Source of the DNA: Phycisphaerales bacterium
GTDB lineage: Bacteria; Planctomycetota; Phycisphaerae; Phycisphaerales; UBA1924
Assembly: GCA_023382935.1 (NCBI GenBank)
Contig: JAHDXL010000006.1
Location: 208,920-272,919, forward strand
Length of the DNA stretch: 64,000 nt
Direction of reading: 5' to 3'
The notes under the pieces were generated by a model. That model ran no database searches. It was not told the DNA's origin and worked only from the letters and a program-made list of their open reading frames with translations. The translations under genes were made by a program, and so were the position numbers. Shown one piece after another: positions 24,873 to 38,469 of this stretch. Position 1 is the stretch's first letter. Every line of letters starts with the position of its first letter.

Positions 24873-26845
24873 TCCTTCTCCCTGACCGCTTCCAGCGTGA
24901 TCTGCCCGCGGTGCGTCTGCCCGGCGCGCGTGAACTCGATGGGCACCACGTCGCCGGGCCTGCTGTCGAGCAGCAGGGGCATCCAGTCGTCCGGGCCGGT
25001 GACCGGCGTGCCGTTCCACGAGGTGATGCGGTCGCCCGGCTGCAGCCCGGCCGCCGCGGCCGGCGAGCCGTCCACCACGCGGCTGATCAGCATGCCCCGG
25101 CTGGAAGAACCGGCGCTGGGCACCAGGCCCGAACGCACCTTCGCCCGCTGGTCCCTAGTCTGGTCGCGTGCCTGCCCGCGCGTGCGCCCGGTCCAGGCCG
25201 GCCGATCGGCCGCGGTCGCGGCGTCGAAGGCGATGTCGGCCACCAGTTGGGCCACGCGCGACCCGCCCTCCGCGTCGATTAGGTCGGGCGTGTCGTACGG
25301 CGTGTGATACGCCTCGTGCAGCCCGGTGCAGAAGAACAGCGACGGCACGCCCTTGTCGAGAAAGGAGGCCTGGTCCGATCGGTCCAGGCCGATCGACTCC
25401 AGCGGGCGCGCCTCCAGGCCCGACTCGATGACGCGCTGCTCGATCAGCCGGGCCAGTCCCTCGCCCGATTCGACGCCGCCGATCTCCAGGCCGGAGGCGG
25501 CGACGCACCCGATCATGTCCATGTTAAGCATCAGCGCGTGCTGCCCGATCGGCGCGACGGGGTGCTCGACGTAGTGGATCGAGCCCCTGCGGCCCATCTC
25601 CTCGGCCGTGAAGGCTAGGAAGAGAATCGACCGCGCCGGCTGGTCGGCGGGCAGATGGTCATAGCGGCTGGAGAGCAGTTCGGCGCACAGCAGCAGCCCG
25701 GCCACGCCCGAGGCGTTGTCGTCGGCCCCGGGGTGAATCTGGCCCTCTTGGCGTTCCCCCGCCGTGCCGGGCCCGGACTCACCGGCTTGGCGCCGGCCGA
25801 GATGGTCGTAGTGGGCGCCGATGACGATGAACTCGCCGGCCAGCGCGCCGCGGCCGGGCAACACCGCGCCCACGTTGTCCGACGTGAGCGTGCGTGCCTG
25901 GACCGACGTCTGCACCACCGTGGTCACGCCTTCGAGATTCGCCACCACGCCCTGCCGGTTGGCCAGGCGAAAGAACTCGTGCAGCCCGCGGCCCTGCGCG
26001 TCGCCGGCGCGCAGCACCGTGTCGGCGATCGGGCCGGGCAGGTGCACCACCGGGACTTCAAACGGCTCGATCTGCTCGCGCACCGGGTCGGGCGACGGGC
26101 TTGCCAGTTCATCCAGGTCGGGCGGGGTGATGACCAGCACGGCCCGGGCGCCGCGCCGCGTCACCGCGTTGATCTTTCGGTGCAGCGGGGCCGCAAAACT
26201 CCAGCCGCGATCGGCCCACAGGCTGCGCCCCAGTTCGTCCATCGGCTCGTGGCTGAACATCAGCACCGCCCGCCCGCTGAAGTCCTCGGCCCCCGCAAAG
26301 CCCAGGTAGTTGCCCCCCCCGGTCACGATCGCATAGCCCGCAAAGGTGCATGGCCCCGAGAAGGCGGCGCTGCCGCTGGTGGCCGACACCACCGCGTCGG
26401 GCACCACCAGCACCTGCCCCGTCGGCAGGGCAAAGGACACGTGCGACTGCAGCGCGTCCACCTGCTGGCCGACCACCAGCACCTGCCGGTAGGGCGAGCG
26501 GGGCACGAGCCCCTCGACCGGCGCCGCGTGCTCAAACGCCGGCTCGAGGCCCAGCGCCAGCAGGGCGTCCTCGATGGAGTCGGCCGCCTCGTCGATGCCC
26601 GCCGTGCCGGGCGCCCGGCCCTGGCGCTGCGGGTCGGCCAGCCAGTTCACGTGACGCTGGAAGGTCGTCGCCAGTTCGGCCACCACGGCGGCCTGCTGCG
26701 CGGCCCGCTCCTGCTCGACCAGGCGCCGTTCAAGGCGCGCCGCGCGCAGATCGTCCGTCTCCGGCTGGGACGGTCGGGCCAGCACTCCCGGCACCCATCC
26801 GTTCAACAGCAGCGACGCGAGAACCCACCCCTGCGTGCGTCTCAT
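24869..26845 (-). CDS. Secreted M28-family metallopeptidase with PA-like insert and C-terminal PDZ domain
   Basis: A 658-residue protein with a signal peptide ([23 protein letters not shown]). A region like the protease-associated domain lies at about 130-330. The M28 zinc-peptidase core has [40 protein letters not shown] and the final His motif [11 protein letters not shown], so all metal ligands seem present. Residues ~575-650 are a PDZ domain ([22 protein letters not shown]). It should act as an aminopeptidase in the periplasm or outside. Coupled downstream to the Nudix gene; divergent from gcvP over a 90-base gap. Confidence 0.88.
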   Translation of the reverse strand: MRRTQGWVLASLLLNGWVPGVLARPSQPETDDLRAARLERRLVEQERAAQQAAVVAELATTFQRHVNWLADPQRQGRAPGTAGIDEAADSIEDALLALGLEPAFEHAAPVEGLVPRSPYRQVLVVGQQVDALQSHVSFALPTGQVLVVPDAVVSATSGSAAFSGPCTFAGYAIVTGGGNYLGFAGAEDFSGRAVLMFSHEPMDELGRSLWADRGWSFAAPLHRKINAVTRRGARAVLVITPPDLDELASPSPDPVREQIEPFEVPVVHLPGPIADTVLRAGDAQGRGLHEFFRLANRQGVVANLEGVTTVVQTSVQARTLTSDNVGAVLPGRGALAGEFIVIGAHYDHLGRRQAGESGPGTAGERQEGQIHPGADDNASGVAGLLLCAELLSSRYDHLPADQPARSILFLAFTAEEMGRRGSIHYVEHPVAPIGQHALMLNMDMIGCVAASGLEIGGVESGEGLARLIEQRVIESGLEARPLESIGLDRSDQASFLDKGVPSLFFCTGLHEAYHTPYDTPDLIDAEGGSRVAQLVADIAFDAATAADRPAWTGRTRGQARDQTRDQRAKVRSGLVPSAGSSSRGMLISRVVDGSPAAAAGLQPGDRITSWNGTPVTGPDDWMPLLLDSRPGDVVPIEFTRAGQTHRGQITLEAVREKE

Positions 26846-26935
26846 GCGTGCAGTGTACCTGCGATCTGCCGGGGTCCGGAGTCTCCTAGAGTTCTCTTCC
26901 GGACCGGACAGGCCGGGGTACAGGACCAGTTGCGC

Positions 26936-29836
<2,901 letters not shown>

Positions 29837-29998
29837 ACCTCGTGCCGACGACCCTGTCCTCAGGGTTGCTGGTGGCCGTTCCGACCGTGATCCGGCTCCG
29901 GCTGCCTCCGAGGCCGAGGCCAGCGCGTGTCCTCCGCGGCGGCGCTCCTTCGCGGGCGCGCGGGGCCCTGATTCCATCCCGGTCCCAACGCCCTGACT

Positions 29999-31450
29999 TC
30001 ACGGACACCCGGCAGCGAAGGCCGTCAGGAATGCCTGCACGTCGAAGAAGTTGAACGCGCCGTCGCTATTCAGGTCAGCCTCGGTCGAGTTTCCGGCAAA
30101 GGCCGCCAGAAACGCCTGCACGTCAAAGAAGTCGAGCGTCCCGAATGGCGCCGCCAAGTCGGCCTGGTTGCAGTTCCGCCCGGCAAAGTCAAAGTAGTTG
30201 ATGTTGAACGCCTGGCCCGAACTCGACCGGTTGGCCAGGCGCAGCACGTGCACGCCCGCCGGCAGGTCGGCCGTGCCGGTGATGGTGGTCCAATTCTGCC
30301 ATCCGCCCGTGACCGGGACCGTCAGCGTGCCGCTGACCGGAACGCCGCCGATCTCGAGGCGAATCGTCCCGCCGGTGGCGTTGGACGCCACGCGCACCGC
30401 GACGTCATGCGTCCCCGCGTGGGCCACGTTGACCGTGTATTCCAGCCACTCGCCCTGGCACAGCCACCCGACGTTGTACCCGCCCTCGGAGCACGGCTGG
30501 ATGTCCACGTCCACGTCGGTTCGATACGACCCGCCGTTGTTGCCCGCGTCGCAGTCGTGATAGGCCTCGCCCGGATAACCCAGGTCAAAGTCCTCCGCCT
30601 CGACGCGCCCCGGGATTGCCGCGGGCTGGCCTGTGAAGGGCTGCTGCTCGATGCGATACACGCGCACCCAGTCCACCTGCAGATCGGCCGGGAACACCGT
30701 CGAGGAGTTCGGACTGCCCGGCCAGTTGCCGCCCACCGCCAGGTTCAGCAACAGGTGGAATGGCGTGTCAAATGGGGCGCGCGGATTCGTCGGCGCGGCC
30801 GTCGAATACCATGTCGCGCTGGTCACCGAGTGATACTGCTGTCCGTCCACGAACCACCGAATGGCATCCGGTGTCCACTCGGCCGCGTAGACGTGAAAGT
30901 CCTGCGAGTAGTCCGTGCCCGTGCGTGAACCCCCGTTTTGCACGTTGTTGGGCCAGTTGCCCCCGTAGTGAATCGTGCCGTGCGCGCTGGTCGCCTGGTT
31001 GACGGTCTCGATGATGTCGATCTCGCCGCTGGCCGCCCAGCCGCCATAGGGCGAGTTGGTCGGCAACATCCAGAACGCCGCCCACAGTCCCTGCCCCTTG
31101 GGCACCTTGATGCGGGCCTCGGCGCGACCGTAGCGGAACTCGAACGCGCCCTGCGTGCGCAGGCGCGCCGACGAGTAGTTGTAGCCGCCGATCGGCAGGT
31201 CGCGCGCCACGATGTGCAGCACCCCGTTCTGCACGTACGAGTTGTATGTGTACGGCGTGTAGTACTGCAACTCGTTGTTGCCCCAGCCGGCCGGCAGCCC
31301 ATACGCCGTGCCGTCGCCGACCTGGTGCTGCCACACCTGCGTGTTGATGACCTCGCCGTCGAACTCGTCCGCGAAGACCAGCGCATACTGCGCCAGCGCC
31401 GGCGCAGCGCTGGCGAGCAACAGCGTGATGGCAAGTCGCTTCCAGTGCAT
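29999..31450 (-). CDS. GH16 endo-beta-glucanase (laminarinase type) with CBM6-like and dockerin-like domains
   Basis: A 483-residue secreted enzyme. Signal peptide 1-20 (ending APALAQ). GH16 catalytic domain about 22-268 with GEIDIIE at 142-148, where Glu143 and Glu148 are the expected nucleophile and acid/base. A CBM6/35-like beta domain follows (about 275-425; RVEAEDFDLG, CQGEWLEYTVNV, LRLANRSSSGQAFNINYFDF). The last ~55 residues are the dockerin-like module ending GCP. The catalytic wording suits beta-1,3- or 1,3-1,4-glucans. Next to it lie another glycoside hydrolase-like lipoprotein and an ABC sugar importer, so it probably feeds that uptake system. The start at 31450 has GGGG a few bases upstream. 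Confidence 0.92.
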   Translation of the reverse strand: MHWKRLAITLLLASAAPALAQYALVFADEFDGEVINTQVWQHQVGDGTAYGLPAGWGNNELQYYTPYTYNSYVQNGVLHIVARDLPIGGYNYSSARLRTQGAFEFRYGRAEARIKVPKGQGLWAAFWMLPTNSPYGGWAASGEIDIIETVNQATSAHGTIHYGGNWPNNVQNGGSRTGTDYSQDFHVYAAEWTPDAIRWFVDGQQYHSVTSATWYSTAAPTNPRAPFDTPFHLLLNLAVGGNWPGSPNSSTVFPADLQVDWVRVYRIEQQPFTGQPAAIPGRVEAEDFDLGYPGEAYHDCDAGNNGGSYRTDVDVDIQPCSEGGYNVGWLCQGEWLEYTVNVAHAGTHDVAVRVASNATGGTIRLEIGGVPVSGTLTVPVTGGWQNWTTITGTADLPAGVHVLRLANRSSSGQAFNINYFDFAGRNCNQADLAAPFGTLDFFDVQAFLAAFAGNSTEADLNSDGAFNFFDVQAFLTAFAAGCP

Positions 31451-31466
31451 GAAGTTCCCCTGTTGC

Positions 31467-32891
31467 TCACTCTACTTCACCGGCCTGGACCAGGAAAGGG
31501 ATGTTTGCTGTTCCCGCCCCGCCCCGGCCATCAAACACCGTCACATACAGCCGATACGCTCCGGGCCAGTCCGGCGCCCGCACAACGGCCCGCTCCAGCC
31601 CCGATTCCACGATCGCCCCGGGAATATCGGGCGTGCCGCGCTCCGCGTCCCCGCCGCTCCTGCGGTCGGTCGATTCGGGTCGAACCACCCACGTCACCCG
31701 CAGCGGCTCTCCCTCGGGATCGCCTGGCTTGCAGGTGGAGACGAACGTCTGCCCCGGCTCGAACACCGGGCCTGAGCCGAGCGCCAGGTTGCCGACTTCG
31801 GGCGCGCGATCCGTCGGCGGCTTGCCCGTCCACAGTTCCTGCATCACGTCCACCGCCGCGGTGCGCTCGCCGCTCTCAAGAAACATCCCGAACCAGGTCG
31901 GCGTCGTCTCCTGCTTGTGCCCCCACAGGAACGCGTACGACCCCAGGCAGCGCCCCGGCATTTCGGCCAGTACACCCTCGGCCTGCGCCCGCCGGTACAT
32001 CTCGGCCTTCTCCGAGCTCGAAGGCTCAAAGGGCGCGCCCCAGGGCGTGTGCCCGCCCTCCCAGTGTCCAATCGGCCCGAACTCGGTGATGACGTAAGGC
32101 CCCGTCCAGCCTTGCGCCGTCAAACGCCGCGGCAGCGACGGCGCGCCGCCGTAGGAGTTGATTCCAAGAACGTCGATGCTGGGGCAGGCTTCCCGCACAC
32201 GCCTGGCCTTGTCTTGCCCGATTTCCGCCACGACCGCCATCGTCGGGTGGTGAGGGTCGAGTTCCTTGGTCAGAGCCGCCGCTTCTTCGATGGCGCGCAG
32301 CGCCTTGTCGAGATCCCCCGCCAGTTCAACCTCGTTGCCCAGCGCCCACATCAGCACCGCCGGATGATCTCGATACTTGAGAACGCAGGCCCGCACCTTG
32401 TCCAGTTGCTTCCGGCGCACTTCGGGGTCGTCATAGTCGAAGCCGTGGCGCTCGTGCTCGAGCCAGATGCCCACCGTGACCGAGATCCCGTGCCGGTGGG
32501 CTTCGTCGAGCAGGTCGTCGATGTCGATCGCGTCCCAAGTGCGGATGGAGTTCCCGCCGACGCTGGCCAACACCTCCAGCCGTCCGCGGCCGGCGGCCCC
32601 GCGAATCACGTACGGCGAGTCATCGCGGAGCAGTTCCCAGCGCCCGGGCTCTCCAGCCAGACGGACGCTCGAGCCGGGGTAACGGGTACAGGCCCCCAAC
32701 AGAAGGACCGTGCCCAGTGTGCCGGGCCCAAACCCGACCCGCACCGCCCGATAAGCCCATCCGACGACGTGCTGAAACAGTTTCGGTCCCAGTCGGATTG
32801 AATCATCGCAGTGCCCGGGAATGGCGGCCGAGCCGTCGCCAAGGCGGGAAACCAAAGTCAGACGGGCATTTCGGCGGATAAGTTTGTGCAT
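31467..32891 (-). CDS. Lipoprotein with a GH2/GH5-like TIM-barrel glycoside hydrolase domain
   Basis: Up to 474 residues. A lipobox LLGAC is visible; a GTG start at 32744 would place it as an ordinary lipoprotein signal (18 residues before the Cys), while the ATG at 32891, preceded by AGGA, adds 49 residues. The domain resembles the GH2 barrel: [37 protein letters not shown] (acid/base Glu) and [14 protein letters not shown] (nucleophile-type Glu). The C-terminal ~110 residues form a beta domain ([20 protein letters not shown]). It lies 16 bases upstream of the GH16 gene on the same strand, so they are likely one unit. The precise substrate is unknown. Confidence 0.78.
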   Translation of the reverse strand: MHKLIRRNARLTLVSRLGDGSAAIPGHCDDSIRLGPKLFQHVVGWAYRAVRVGFGPGTLGTVLLLGACTRYPGSSVRLAGEPGRWELLRDDSPYVIRGAAGRGRLEVLASVGGNSIRTWDAIDIDDLLDEAHRHGISVTVGIWLEHERHGFDYDDPEVRRKQLDKVRACVLKYRDHPAVLMWALGNEVELAGDLDKALRAIEEAAALTKELDPHHPTMAVVAEIGQDKARRVREACPSIDVLGINSYGGAPSLPRRLTAQGWTGPYVITEFGPIGHWEGGHTPWGAPFEPSSSEKAEMYRRAQAEGVLAEMPGRCLGSYAFLWGHKQETTPTWFGMFLESGERTAAVDVMQELWTGKPPTDRAPEVGNLALGSGPVFEPGQTFVSTCKPGDPEGEPLRVTWVVRPESTDRRSGGDAERGTPDIPGAIVESGLERAVVRAPDWPGAYRLYVTVFDGRGGAGTANIPFLVQAGEVE

Positions 32892-32997
32892 ACCGGGTTT
32901 CCTGGGGGGTTGCATTCCGCGCCCCAATCGGAGAGAATACCGTAACTGTACCGGCACGCCAAGGCGCTCGCCCCACATTGCCGGCGGAGGCACGAAC

Positions 32998-33987
32998 ATG
33001 GAAACCAGACCGAACACCCGCAGCGCACGCCTTTCCCGAGGCTTCACGCTCATCGAGTTGCTGGTGGTCATCGCGATCATCGCCCTCCTGATCGGCATCC
33101 TCCTGCCCGCCCTGAGCCGCGCCCGCGACGCCGGTCGAGATGTGGTGTGCAAGTCCAACGTGAAGCAACTTTCCCTCGCGGCCCTGGTCTACTCCAACGA
33201 TTTCCAGGACGCCTTCCCCACCATCCTCGCCGGCTCGGTGGTCATCGACCCCGAGAATGGCAAGCGCAATCTCCTGTGGTACGACGTCAACCGCATCGGG
33301 CGCTACCTCCCGCAGGAAGACTTCTCCAACCTCGCCTGGAACAACCAGGAGAATCAGACCGTCGGCGGGGGGGTGGTGTCCTGTCCCAATCACCCGCAGG
33401 CCGGTCGCTCATTCACCATGAACTACTGGGCCGCGTCCGCCGCCGAGTATGAGCCCGACTGGACCACCGGCAAACTGCGTCTGTTCAAGCCAGGGCAGTA
33501 CGCGGCCAACACCGCGACCTACCGCAAGGGCCGCGCATTCAACAACACCGTGGACGAGTCCTTCAAGATGATGCTCTTCGCCGAGGGGTGGGGTCTGTGG
33601 CGCAGCCAGGTCACCACGCTCAGCGGCGAGACCAACTACTTCACCAACGGGAGCATCGGTTCGACCGACCTGCCGGGGCAGCGTTTTGGCGGCGGCACCG
33701 GACTTCCGTCGGCGCGCTTCAACATCGGCAACTGGCAGGCCGGCACGCGCCCGCCCGAGTTTGAAAGCACCGGCTCGCCTACCTCGTACCTGCCGTACTA
33801 CCGGCATCCGAAGCGCCAGAGCAGCACGCACGCCATCCAGGGCGCGGCCAACATCGGGTTTGTGGACGGGCACGTCGCCCAGTTTTCCCCCGATCAACTC
33901 ATCAAGAACATTACCACCGGGCAGAGCAGTTTCGAGGTAATGTGGTCGCCGATGGATCGCGAGTTGGAAGACCACCTCAACCCGTGA
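32998..33987 (+). CDS. Prepilin-type protein, planctomycete type II secretion G-like family
   Basis: A 329-residue protein with the canonical class III signal: basic leader ending [27 protein letters not shown], cleaved after Gly. The remainder includes [18 protein letters not shown] and the C-terminal [10 protein letters not shown] motif (H-X9-DG type), as in the expanded planctomycete pseudopilin family. The ATG at 32998 has GGCGGAGG upstream. It is directly before the LacI regulator and sugar-importer genes; whether it works with them is not known. Divergent from the GH-like lipoprotein. Confidence 0.87.
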   Translation: METRPNTRSARLSRGFTLIELLVVIAIIALLIGILLPALSRARDAGRDVVCKSNVKQLSLAALVYSNDFQDAFPTILAGSVVIDPENGKRNLLWYDVNRIGRYLPQEDFSNLAWNNQENQTVGGGVVSCPNHPQAGRSFTMNYWAASAAEYEPDWTTGKLRLFKPGQYAANTATYRKGRAFNNTVDESFKMMLFAEGWGLWRSQVTTLSGETNYFTNGSIGSTDLPGQRFGGGTGLPSARFNIGNWQAGTRPPEFESTGSPTSYLPYYRHPKRQSSTHAIQGAANIGFVDGHVAQFSPDQLIKNITTGQSSFEVMWSPMDRELEDHLNP

Positions 33988-34025
33988 TTCTCCAGGTCGG
34001 CCTGCGGAAAGGACAGGGCGCTCCC

Positions 34026-35075
34026 ATGTCGTCAGTGCGGAAGATCGCCAGTTCGCTTGGAGTCTCGGTCGCGACGGTGTCGCGCGCCCTCAACAACCAC
34101 CCCGACGTCAGCGCCGAAACCCGGCAGCGTGTGCTCGAAGCCGCGCAGACCGCCGGGTATCTGCCGCAGGTCGGAAAGCGCCAACTCACCACCATCGGGC
34201 TGGCCTACCCCACCAGCCCCGTCCGCCCGGATTACGGCACGTTCGAGTCCATGCTGCTGGCCGGCATCGTCCGCGGCGCCAATGAACGCCGCTTCGACGT
34301 GACCATCATCAACCTCGAGCAGGATCGCGACCCGCTGGAAAGTTACACCCAGTTCTTCCATCGCAAGGGCGTTCGTGGCGTAGTGCTGCGCTCCCTGGAA
34401 GCCACGCCGCGCCTGGCCATCGACATCGCCGAAGAACGCTTCCCCTGCATCCTCGTCGCAGACCGATGCGACGATCCGCGCGTCAACTTCGTCGACAGTG
34501 ACTCGAGGGGCGCCAGTCGGCAGGCGGTCGATCACCTGATCCAACTCGGCCACACCCGCATCGGGCTTGCCATTCACAACGTCCTCGATTCCGATCATCA
34601 GGATCGTGAGGCTGGCTACGAAGAAGCCCTGCGCGAGGCCGGTATACCGCGCGACCCGCAGATGACCGTTCGCGCCCCCGCCAGCCCCGAGGGCGGCGCC
34701 ATGATGCTCAACCGCCTGCTCGAGCACGAGAACCCTCCCACGGCCATCTACTTCACCAACCCCCTCTCCACCGTCGGCGCCCTGCACCGCTGCCTGCAAC
34801 TGGGCATCCGCGTGCCCAAGGACTTGTCGATCGTCGGTTTCGACGACGGCGACGTGCGCCTGCGCACCTTCCCGAACTTTACCGCCGTGTGCCAAGATGC
34901 CCACGCCCTGGGCATGGAGGCCGCCCGCTGGCTCACGCGCTCGCTCGCCTCCGACCAGCCGGCCATCTTCCGCGAACTGCGCCAGACGCGGTTTGCGGTC
35001 CACGAGAGCACGGGCTTGCGCCCGGTGACAGCGGTGCGTCTGGTTGGTCCGTACGAAGTCAAGCGCGAGATATGA
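34026..35075 (+). CDS. LacI-family transcriptional regulator
   Basis: A 349-residue repressor. The N-terminal helix-turn-helix reads VRKIASSLGVSVATVSRALNN, followed by the hinge and a periplasmic-binding-protein-like sugar domain (TTIGLAYPTSP, DHLIQLGHTRIGLA, IYFTNPLSTVGAL, LSIVGFDDGDVRL). It most likely senses a sugar or oligosaccharide and controls the ABC importer genes that follow 57 bases downstream, and perhaps the neighbouring hydrolases. I could not identify a palindromic operator with confidence. Confidence 0.93.
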   Translation: MSSVRKIASSLGVSVATVSRALNNHPDVSAETRQRVLEAAQTAGYLPQVGKRQLTTIGLAYPTSPVRPDYGTFESMLLAGIVRGANERRFDVTIINLEQDRDPLESYTQFFHRKGVRGVVLRSLEATPRLAIDIAEERFPCILVADRCDDPRVNFVDSDSRGASRQAVDHLIQLGHTRIGLAIHNVLDSDHQDREAGYEEALREAGIPRDPQMTVRAPASPEGGAMMLNRLLEHENPPTAIYFTNPLSTVGALHRCLQLGIRVPKDLSIVGFDDGDVRLRTFPNFTAVCQDAHALGMEAARWLTRSLASDQPAIFRELRQTRFAVHESTGLRPVTAVRLVGPYEVKREI

Positions 35076-35132
35076 TGCCGACGGCGGCGCGCTGGCGCCG
35101 ACATGGCGGCCGCACAGGCCGGTGGAGCAGGC

Positions 35133-36512
35133 GTGCTCGATCTGCAGTGGATCCGCAACTTCTCGCTCGGCACGATCGTCATCGCGCTTATGGCGCTGCT
35201 CTCCAGTTTCGGCGTCCTGCTGTGGAAGCCGGCGCAGCGCGACGGGCTGGAAATGTGGCTCTTCTCCCTCGAACACGAGGCCCTCTACCGCAAGGTCGTC
35301 GCCGAACGTGACGCGGCCGGGCAGACCCACGTCAACCTCCGCGTCCTCTCCATGCCCGCCCTCGAACGGCGCATGCTCTCCGGTTTCTTCGGTGGGCTGC
35401 CCACCGCCGACCTGCTCGAAGTCGAGCGCCAGATCGCCGGGCGCGCCTTCACCGGCCCGCTCGCAAACGTCGGCTTTGCCGATCTGACCGATCGCCTGCG
35501 CGCTTCCGGCCTGATCGAACAGATCAATCCCCCCTCGTTTGGTCCGTGGACCAATCGCGGGCACATCTTCGGCCTACCGCACGACGTGCACCCGGTCATG
35601 CTCGGCTACCGCGCCGACATCGTCGAGGCGGCCGGCATCGACGTTTCGCAGATCGAGACCTGGGACGACTTTGCCCGCCTGCTCCGCCCCCTGATGACCG
35701 ATGCCAACGCCGACGGCCAGCCCGACCGCTACCTGCTGGGTCTGTGGGAGTCCGACGCCGATCGGCTCGACACCCTTCTGCTCCAGGCCGGCGGACGCTA
35801 CTTCGACGATGCCGGTGCCTGCGTCATCGACGACGAGGTCAACGTCCGGGCGCTGGCCACGATGGTTTCCTGGTTCACCGGGCCTGACCGCTTTGCCACC
35901 GACGTGCCCGACTTCTCGGCCGGCGGCAACAAGTTGAAGGAAGACGGCTACGCCCTGGCCTTCCTCGTGCCCGACTGGATGTGCAACATCTGGCGCATGC
36001 AGATGCCCGGACTGGCCGGCAAGGTCAAGGTCATGCCGCTGCCGGCCTTCGAGCCGGGCGGACGACGGACCAGCGTCTGGGGCGGCACCATGCTCGGCAT
36101 CCCCAAGACCGCCCGGTCATTCGACGAGTCGTGGAACGTCGCCGTCGATCTGTACTTCTCCGAAAAACTCGCCAAGGATTTGTACGCGCGCAACGACATC
36201 ATCACGCCCGTGCGCTCGCACTGGGACGACCCGGTCTTTGACGTCCCCGACCCGTACTTCTCCGGGCAGGCCAAGGGCCGCATGTTCATCGAACTGGCCC
36301 CGCAGGTGCCGCTGCGCACCTCGTCGCCCTACTACAAACTGGCGCGTGACAGTTTCCGCGACGCGGCCGCCGCGGTCGCCGAATGGGCGCGTGCCACCGG
36401 CGCCCGCGGACCCGACGCCCTGGTCGAGAGGTGTCGAGAGGAACTTGTCCGCGCCCGTCGCGTCGTCAGCCGGCAGATGGAGCGCAACGTATTCCTGGAG
36501 GTGAACCGGTGA
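35133..36512 (+). CDS. ABC transporter sugar-binding protein, membrane-anchored
   Basis: A 459-residue solute-binding protein of the carbohydrate (family 1) type. GTG 35133 is chosen because GGTGGAG lies five bases upstream; ATG 35103 would add ten residues. In place of a lipobox it has one N-terminal membrane segment (LGTIVIALMALLSSFGVLLW). The body has ADLLEVE, RGHIFGLPHDVHPVMLGYRAD, ETWDDFARLLRPL and GGTMLGIPKTA, as in sugar-binding proteins. It delivers a sugar to the two permeases encoded next. Its stop overlaps the permease start (GTGA). Confidence 0.87.
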   Translation: MLDLQWIRNFSLGTIVIALMALLSSFGVLLWKPAQRDGLEMWLFSLEHEALYRKVVAERDAAGQTHVNLRVLSMPALERRMLSGFFGGLPTADLLEVERQIAGRAFTGPLANVGFADLTDRLRASGLIEQINPPSFGPWTNRGHIFGLPHDVHPVMLGYRADIVEAAGIDVSQIETWDDFARLLRPLMTDANADGQPDRYLLGLWESDADRLDTLLLQAGGRYFDDAGACVIDDEVNVRALATMVSWFTGPDRFATDVPDFSAGGNKLKEDGYALAFLVPDWMCNIWRMQMPGLAGKVKVMPLPAFEPGGRRTSVWGGTMLGIPKTARSFDESWNVAVDLYFSEKLAKDLYARNDIITPVRSHWDDPVFDVPDPYFSGQAKGRMFIELAPQVPLRTSSPYYKLARDSFRDAAAAVAEWARATGARGPDALVERCREELVRARRVVSRQMERNVFLEVNR

Positions 36513-37390
36513 GTGCCACTTACGCCGCCCGCATGCGCTGGGCCGCGTACGCGCTGCTCGCGCCATTCCTGGCCGCGTTCGGCGCTTTCCTCGTGCTTCC
36601 GCTCGCGCAGGCGGGACGGCTGGCGCTCGAACAGACCTATGGCCCCCAGGCCTCCCGATTCGTCCTCTTCGACAACTTCCTCAATCTCGCGGGCGATCCC
36701 CTGTTCTGGAAGGCGGTGGGCAACACGCTGATCTACACCTCCAGCACCATTCTCATCCAGTTGCCGCTCGCCCTCGGCCTGGCGCTGCTGCTCAATCACC
36801 CCCGCCTGCGCGGGCGGGCCGTCTATCGCCTCGTCTTCTTCAGCCCGCAACTGATGGGCATGGTGTTCGTCGCGATGCTTGCCGGCCTGATGTTCGAGAA
36901 GCGCTCCGGGCTGATCAACCGCGCCCTGCACGCCCTGGTTGGCTTCGATCTCGATTTTGCCTGGCTCCAGGTCTACATCATGCCGGCGCTCGTGATCACG
37001 ACGCTGTGGATGTACGTCGGTTTCAACATGATCTACTTCCTCGCGGCGCTTCAGAACGTCGAACGCTCGCTTGTCGAGGCCGCCTCGGTCGATGGTGCCG
37101 GCCCGTGGGCGCGCTTCCGTCACGTCACCGTCCCGGCCATCCGCCCCGTCGGCTCGTTCGTCGTGCTGCTCAGCATCATCGGCAGTCTGCAACTCTTCGA
37201 ACTGCCCTATGTCATGCTTGCCGCCACCTCCGGCCCGCAGAACCGCGGGCTCACCATCGTCATGTACCTCTACCAGAGTGGCTTTGAGGTCGGTGATCTC
37301 GGATACGCCAGCGCCATCGGCTGGGTGCTCGGGCTGATCCTCGTCGCCGTCGCCGCCTTGCAGGTGCGCCTCACAAGGGAGCGCCCATGA
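36509..37390 (+). CDS. Carbohydrate ABC transporter permease (MalF-like)
   Basis: A 293-residue integral membrane protein with about six membrane segments and the EAA loop VEAASVDGAGPWARFRHVTVP that contacts the ATPase. The GTG at 36509 overlaps the TGA of the binding-protein gene and follows GGAGGTGAACC. It pairs with the next gene to form the channel of a sugar importer. Confidence 0.9.
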   Translation: MSATYAARMRWAAYALLAPFLAAFGAFLVLPLAQAGRLALEQTYGPQASRFVLFDNFLNLAGDPLFWKAVGNTLIYTSSTILIQLPLALGLALLLNHPRLRGRAVYRLVFFSPQLMGMVFVAMLAGLMFEKRSGLINRALHALVGFDLDFAWLQVYIMPALVITTLWMYVGFNMIYFLAALQNVERSLVEAASVDGAGPWARFRHVTVPAIRPVGSFVVLLSIIGSLQLFELPYVMLAATSGPQNRGLTIVMYLYQSGFEVGDLGYASAIGWVLGLILVAVAALQVRLTRERP

Positions 37391-38247
37391 AGCGCCGCTC
37401 CACCAACCTTGCCTGGGGCTGGGCGGCCCACTTGGCCCTCGTGCCGTTGGCCATGCTGACGCTGGTGCCCTTCGTCTGGCTCGTCACCGCGTCGCTGAAG
37501 AGCCGCGAGGACTTCTTCACTTCGACGTTCCTCCCCATGCGCGAAGGCCCGTCCAACATCGCCTGGGACCGGCTCACGCTCGAGAACTACCGGCGCCTCT
37601 TCACGGAACTGGGCATCGGGCGCGCCCTGCTCAACTCGGTGTTTCTGGCTTCCTCCACCGCCATCCTCGCCACCCTCTGCTGCGCCGCCGGGGGCTACGC
37701 CCTCGCACGGCTCAAGTTCCGCGGCAGCACGGCGATGACGGTGCTCGTCCTGGGCGCTCTGCTCGTCCCGCCGCCCCTGCTGCTCGCGCCCACCTACCAG
37801 GTGCTCTACGAGTTTGGGCTGCTCGACACCTTCGCCGGGCTCATCCTGCCCGCCGTCGCTCCCGCCTTCGGCGTCTTTCTCTTCCGTCAGGCGGTCCTGC
37901 AATCGGTGCCCCATGATCTGCTCGAGGCGTCGCGCATCGACGGGTGCTCGGAAATCGGCATCTTTCTCACGATGGTGCTGCCTCTCGTGCGCCCGATGAT
38001 CGGCGCCTTCATCCTCATCACCTTCCTGGCCACCTGGAACAACTTCATCGCGCCGCAGGTTGTGCTTCAGACGGCTGACAAGTTCCCCCTCTCCGTCGCC
38101 GTTGCCCAGTTGCGCGGGGTCTACGCACAGGACTATGGGCTGCTCATGGCCGGGACGATGGTCAGCGTGCTTCCGCCGGCCGTTTTGTTCCTCATGCTCC
38201 AACGGGAGTTTGTCACGGGGCTGACGACCGGTGCGGTCAAGAGTTGA
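37387..38247 (+). CDS. Carbohydrate ABC transporter permease (MalG-like)
   Basis: A 286-residue membrane protein with about six membrane segments and the EAA motif LEASRIDGCSEIGIFLTMVLP. Typical MalG-type N-terminus (MLTLVPFVWLVTASLK) is present. It overlaps the preceding permease by ATGA. No ATP-binding subunit gene follows, so the importer must borrow one from elsewhere, as MsmK-type systems do. Confidence 0.9.
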   Translation: MKRRSTNLAWGWAAHLALVPLAMLTLVPFVWLVTASLKSREDFFTSTFLPMREGPSNIAWDRLTLENYRRLFTELGIGRALLNSVFLASSTAILATLCCAAGGYALARLKFRGSTAMTVLVLGALLVPPPLLLAPTYQVLYEFGLLDTFAGLILPAVAPAFGVFLFRQAVLQSVPHDLLEASRIDGCSEIGIFLTMVLPLVRPMIGAFILITFLATWNNFIAPQVVLQTADKFPLSVAVAQLRGVYAQDYGLLMAGTMVSVLPPAVLFLMLQREFVTGLTTGAVKS

Positions 38248-38329
38248 GCCCTTTCTCCCTTCCAGTCCCGTTCGCATACTGCTCGGACCGAGAACATTCC
38301 GCGTTCGCATCCTGTGTCAAGGCACAACG

Positions 38330-38358
38330 TTGCGACCGATCCGAGATTGTGCTACGCT
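38330..38358 (+). promoter_or_regulatory. Candidate promoter for the S1-type protease gene
   Basis: TTGCGA (38330-38335), a 17-base spacer and TACGCT (38353-38358), with TG one base upstream of the -10 box (extended -10 form). It lies 111 bases before the start at 38470. Read by eye only; the -10 matches the consensus weakly. Confidence 0.35.
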
Positions 38359-38469
38359 CCCGAATGCCCGAGTGGATCTGAAGATCCGTTATCGATCACC
38401 CGACGCTCGTTCGGCTTCGTTCGCGTTGTTCGCCGCGACGATCGTCTTTTTCGCGTGAGGGGACCATCC

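Noticed and set aside
25655..26935. Upstream extension of the gcvP frame
   Set aside because: The frame is open for 427 more codons but lies antisense to the M28 peptidase; the family N-terminus matches the ATG at 26936.
26846..26935. Glycine riboswitch before gcvP
   Set aside because: The gap is only 90 bases and shows none of the expected conserved stems.
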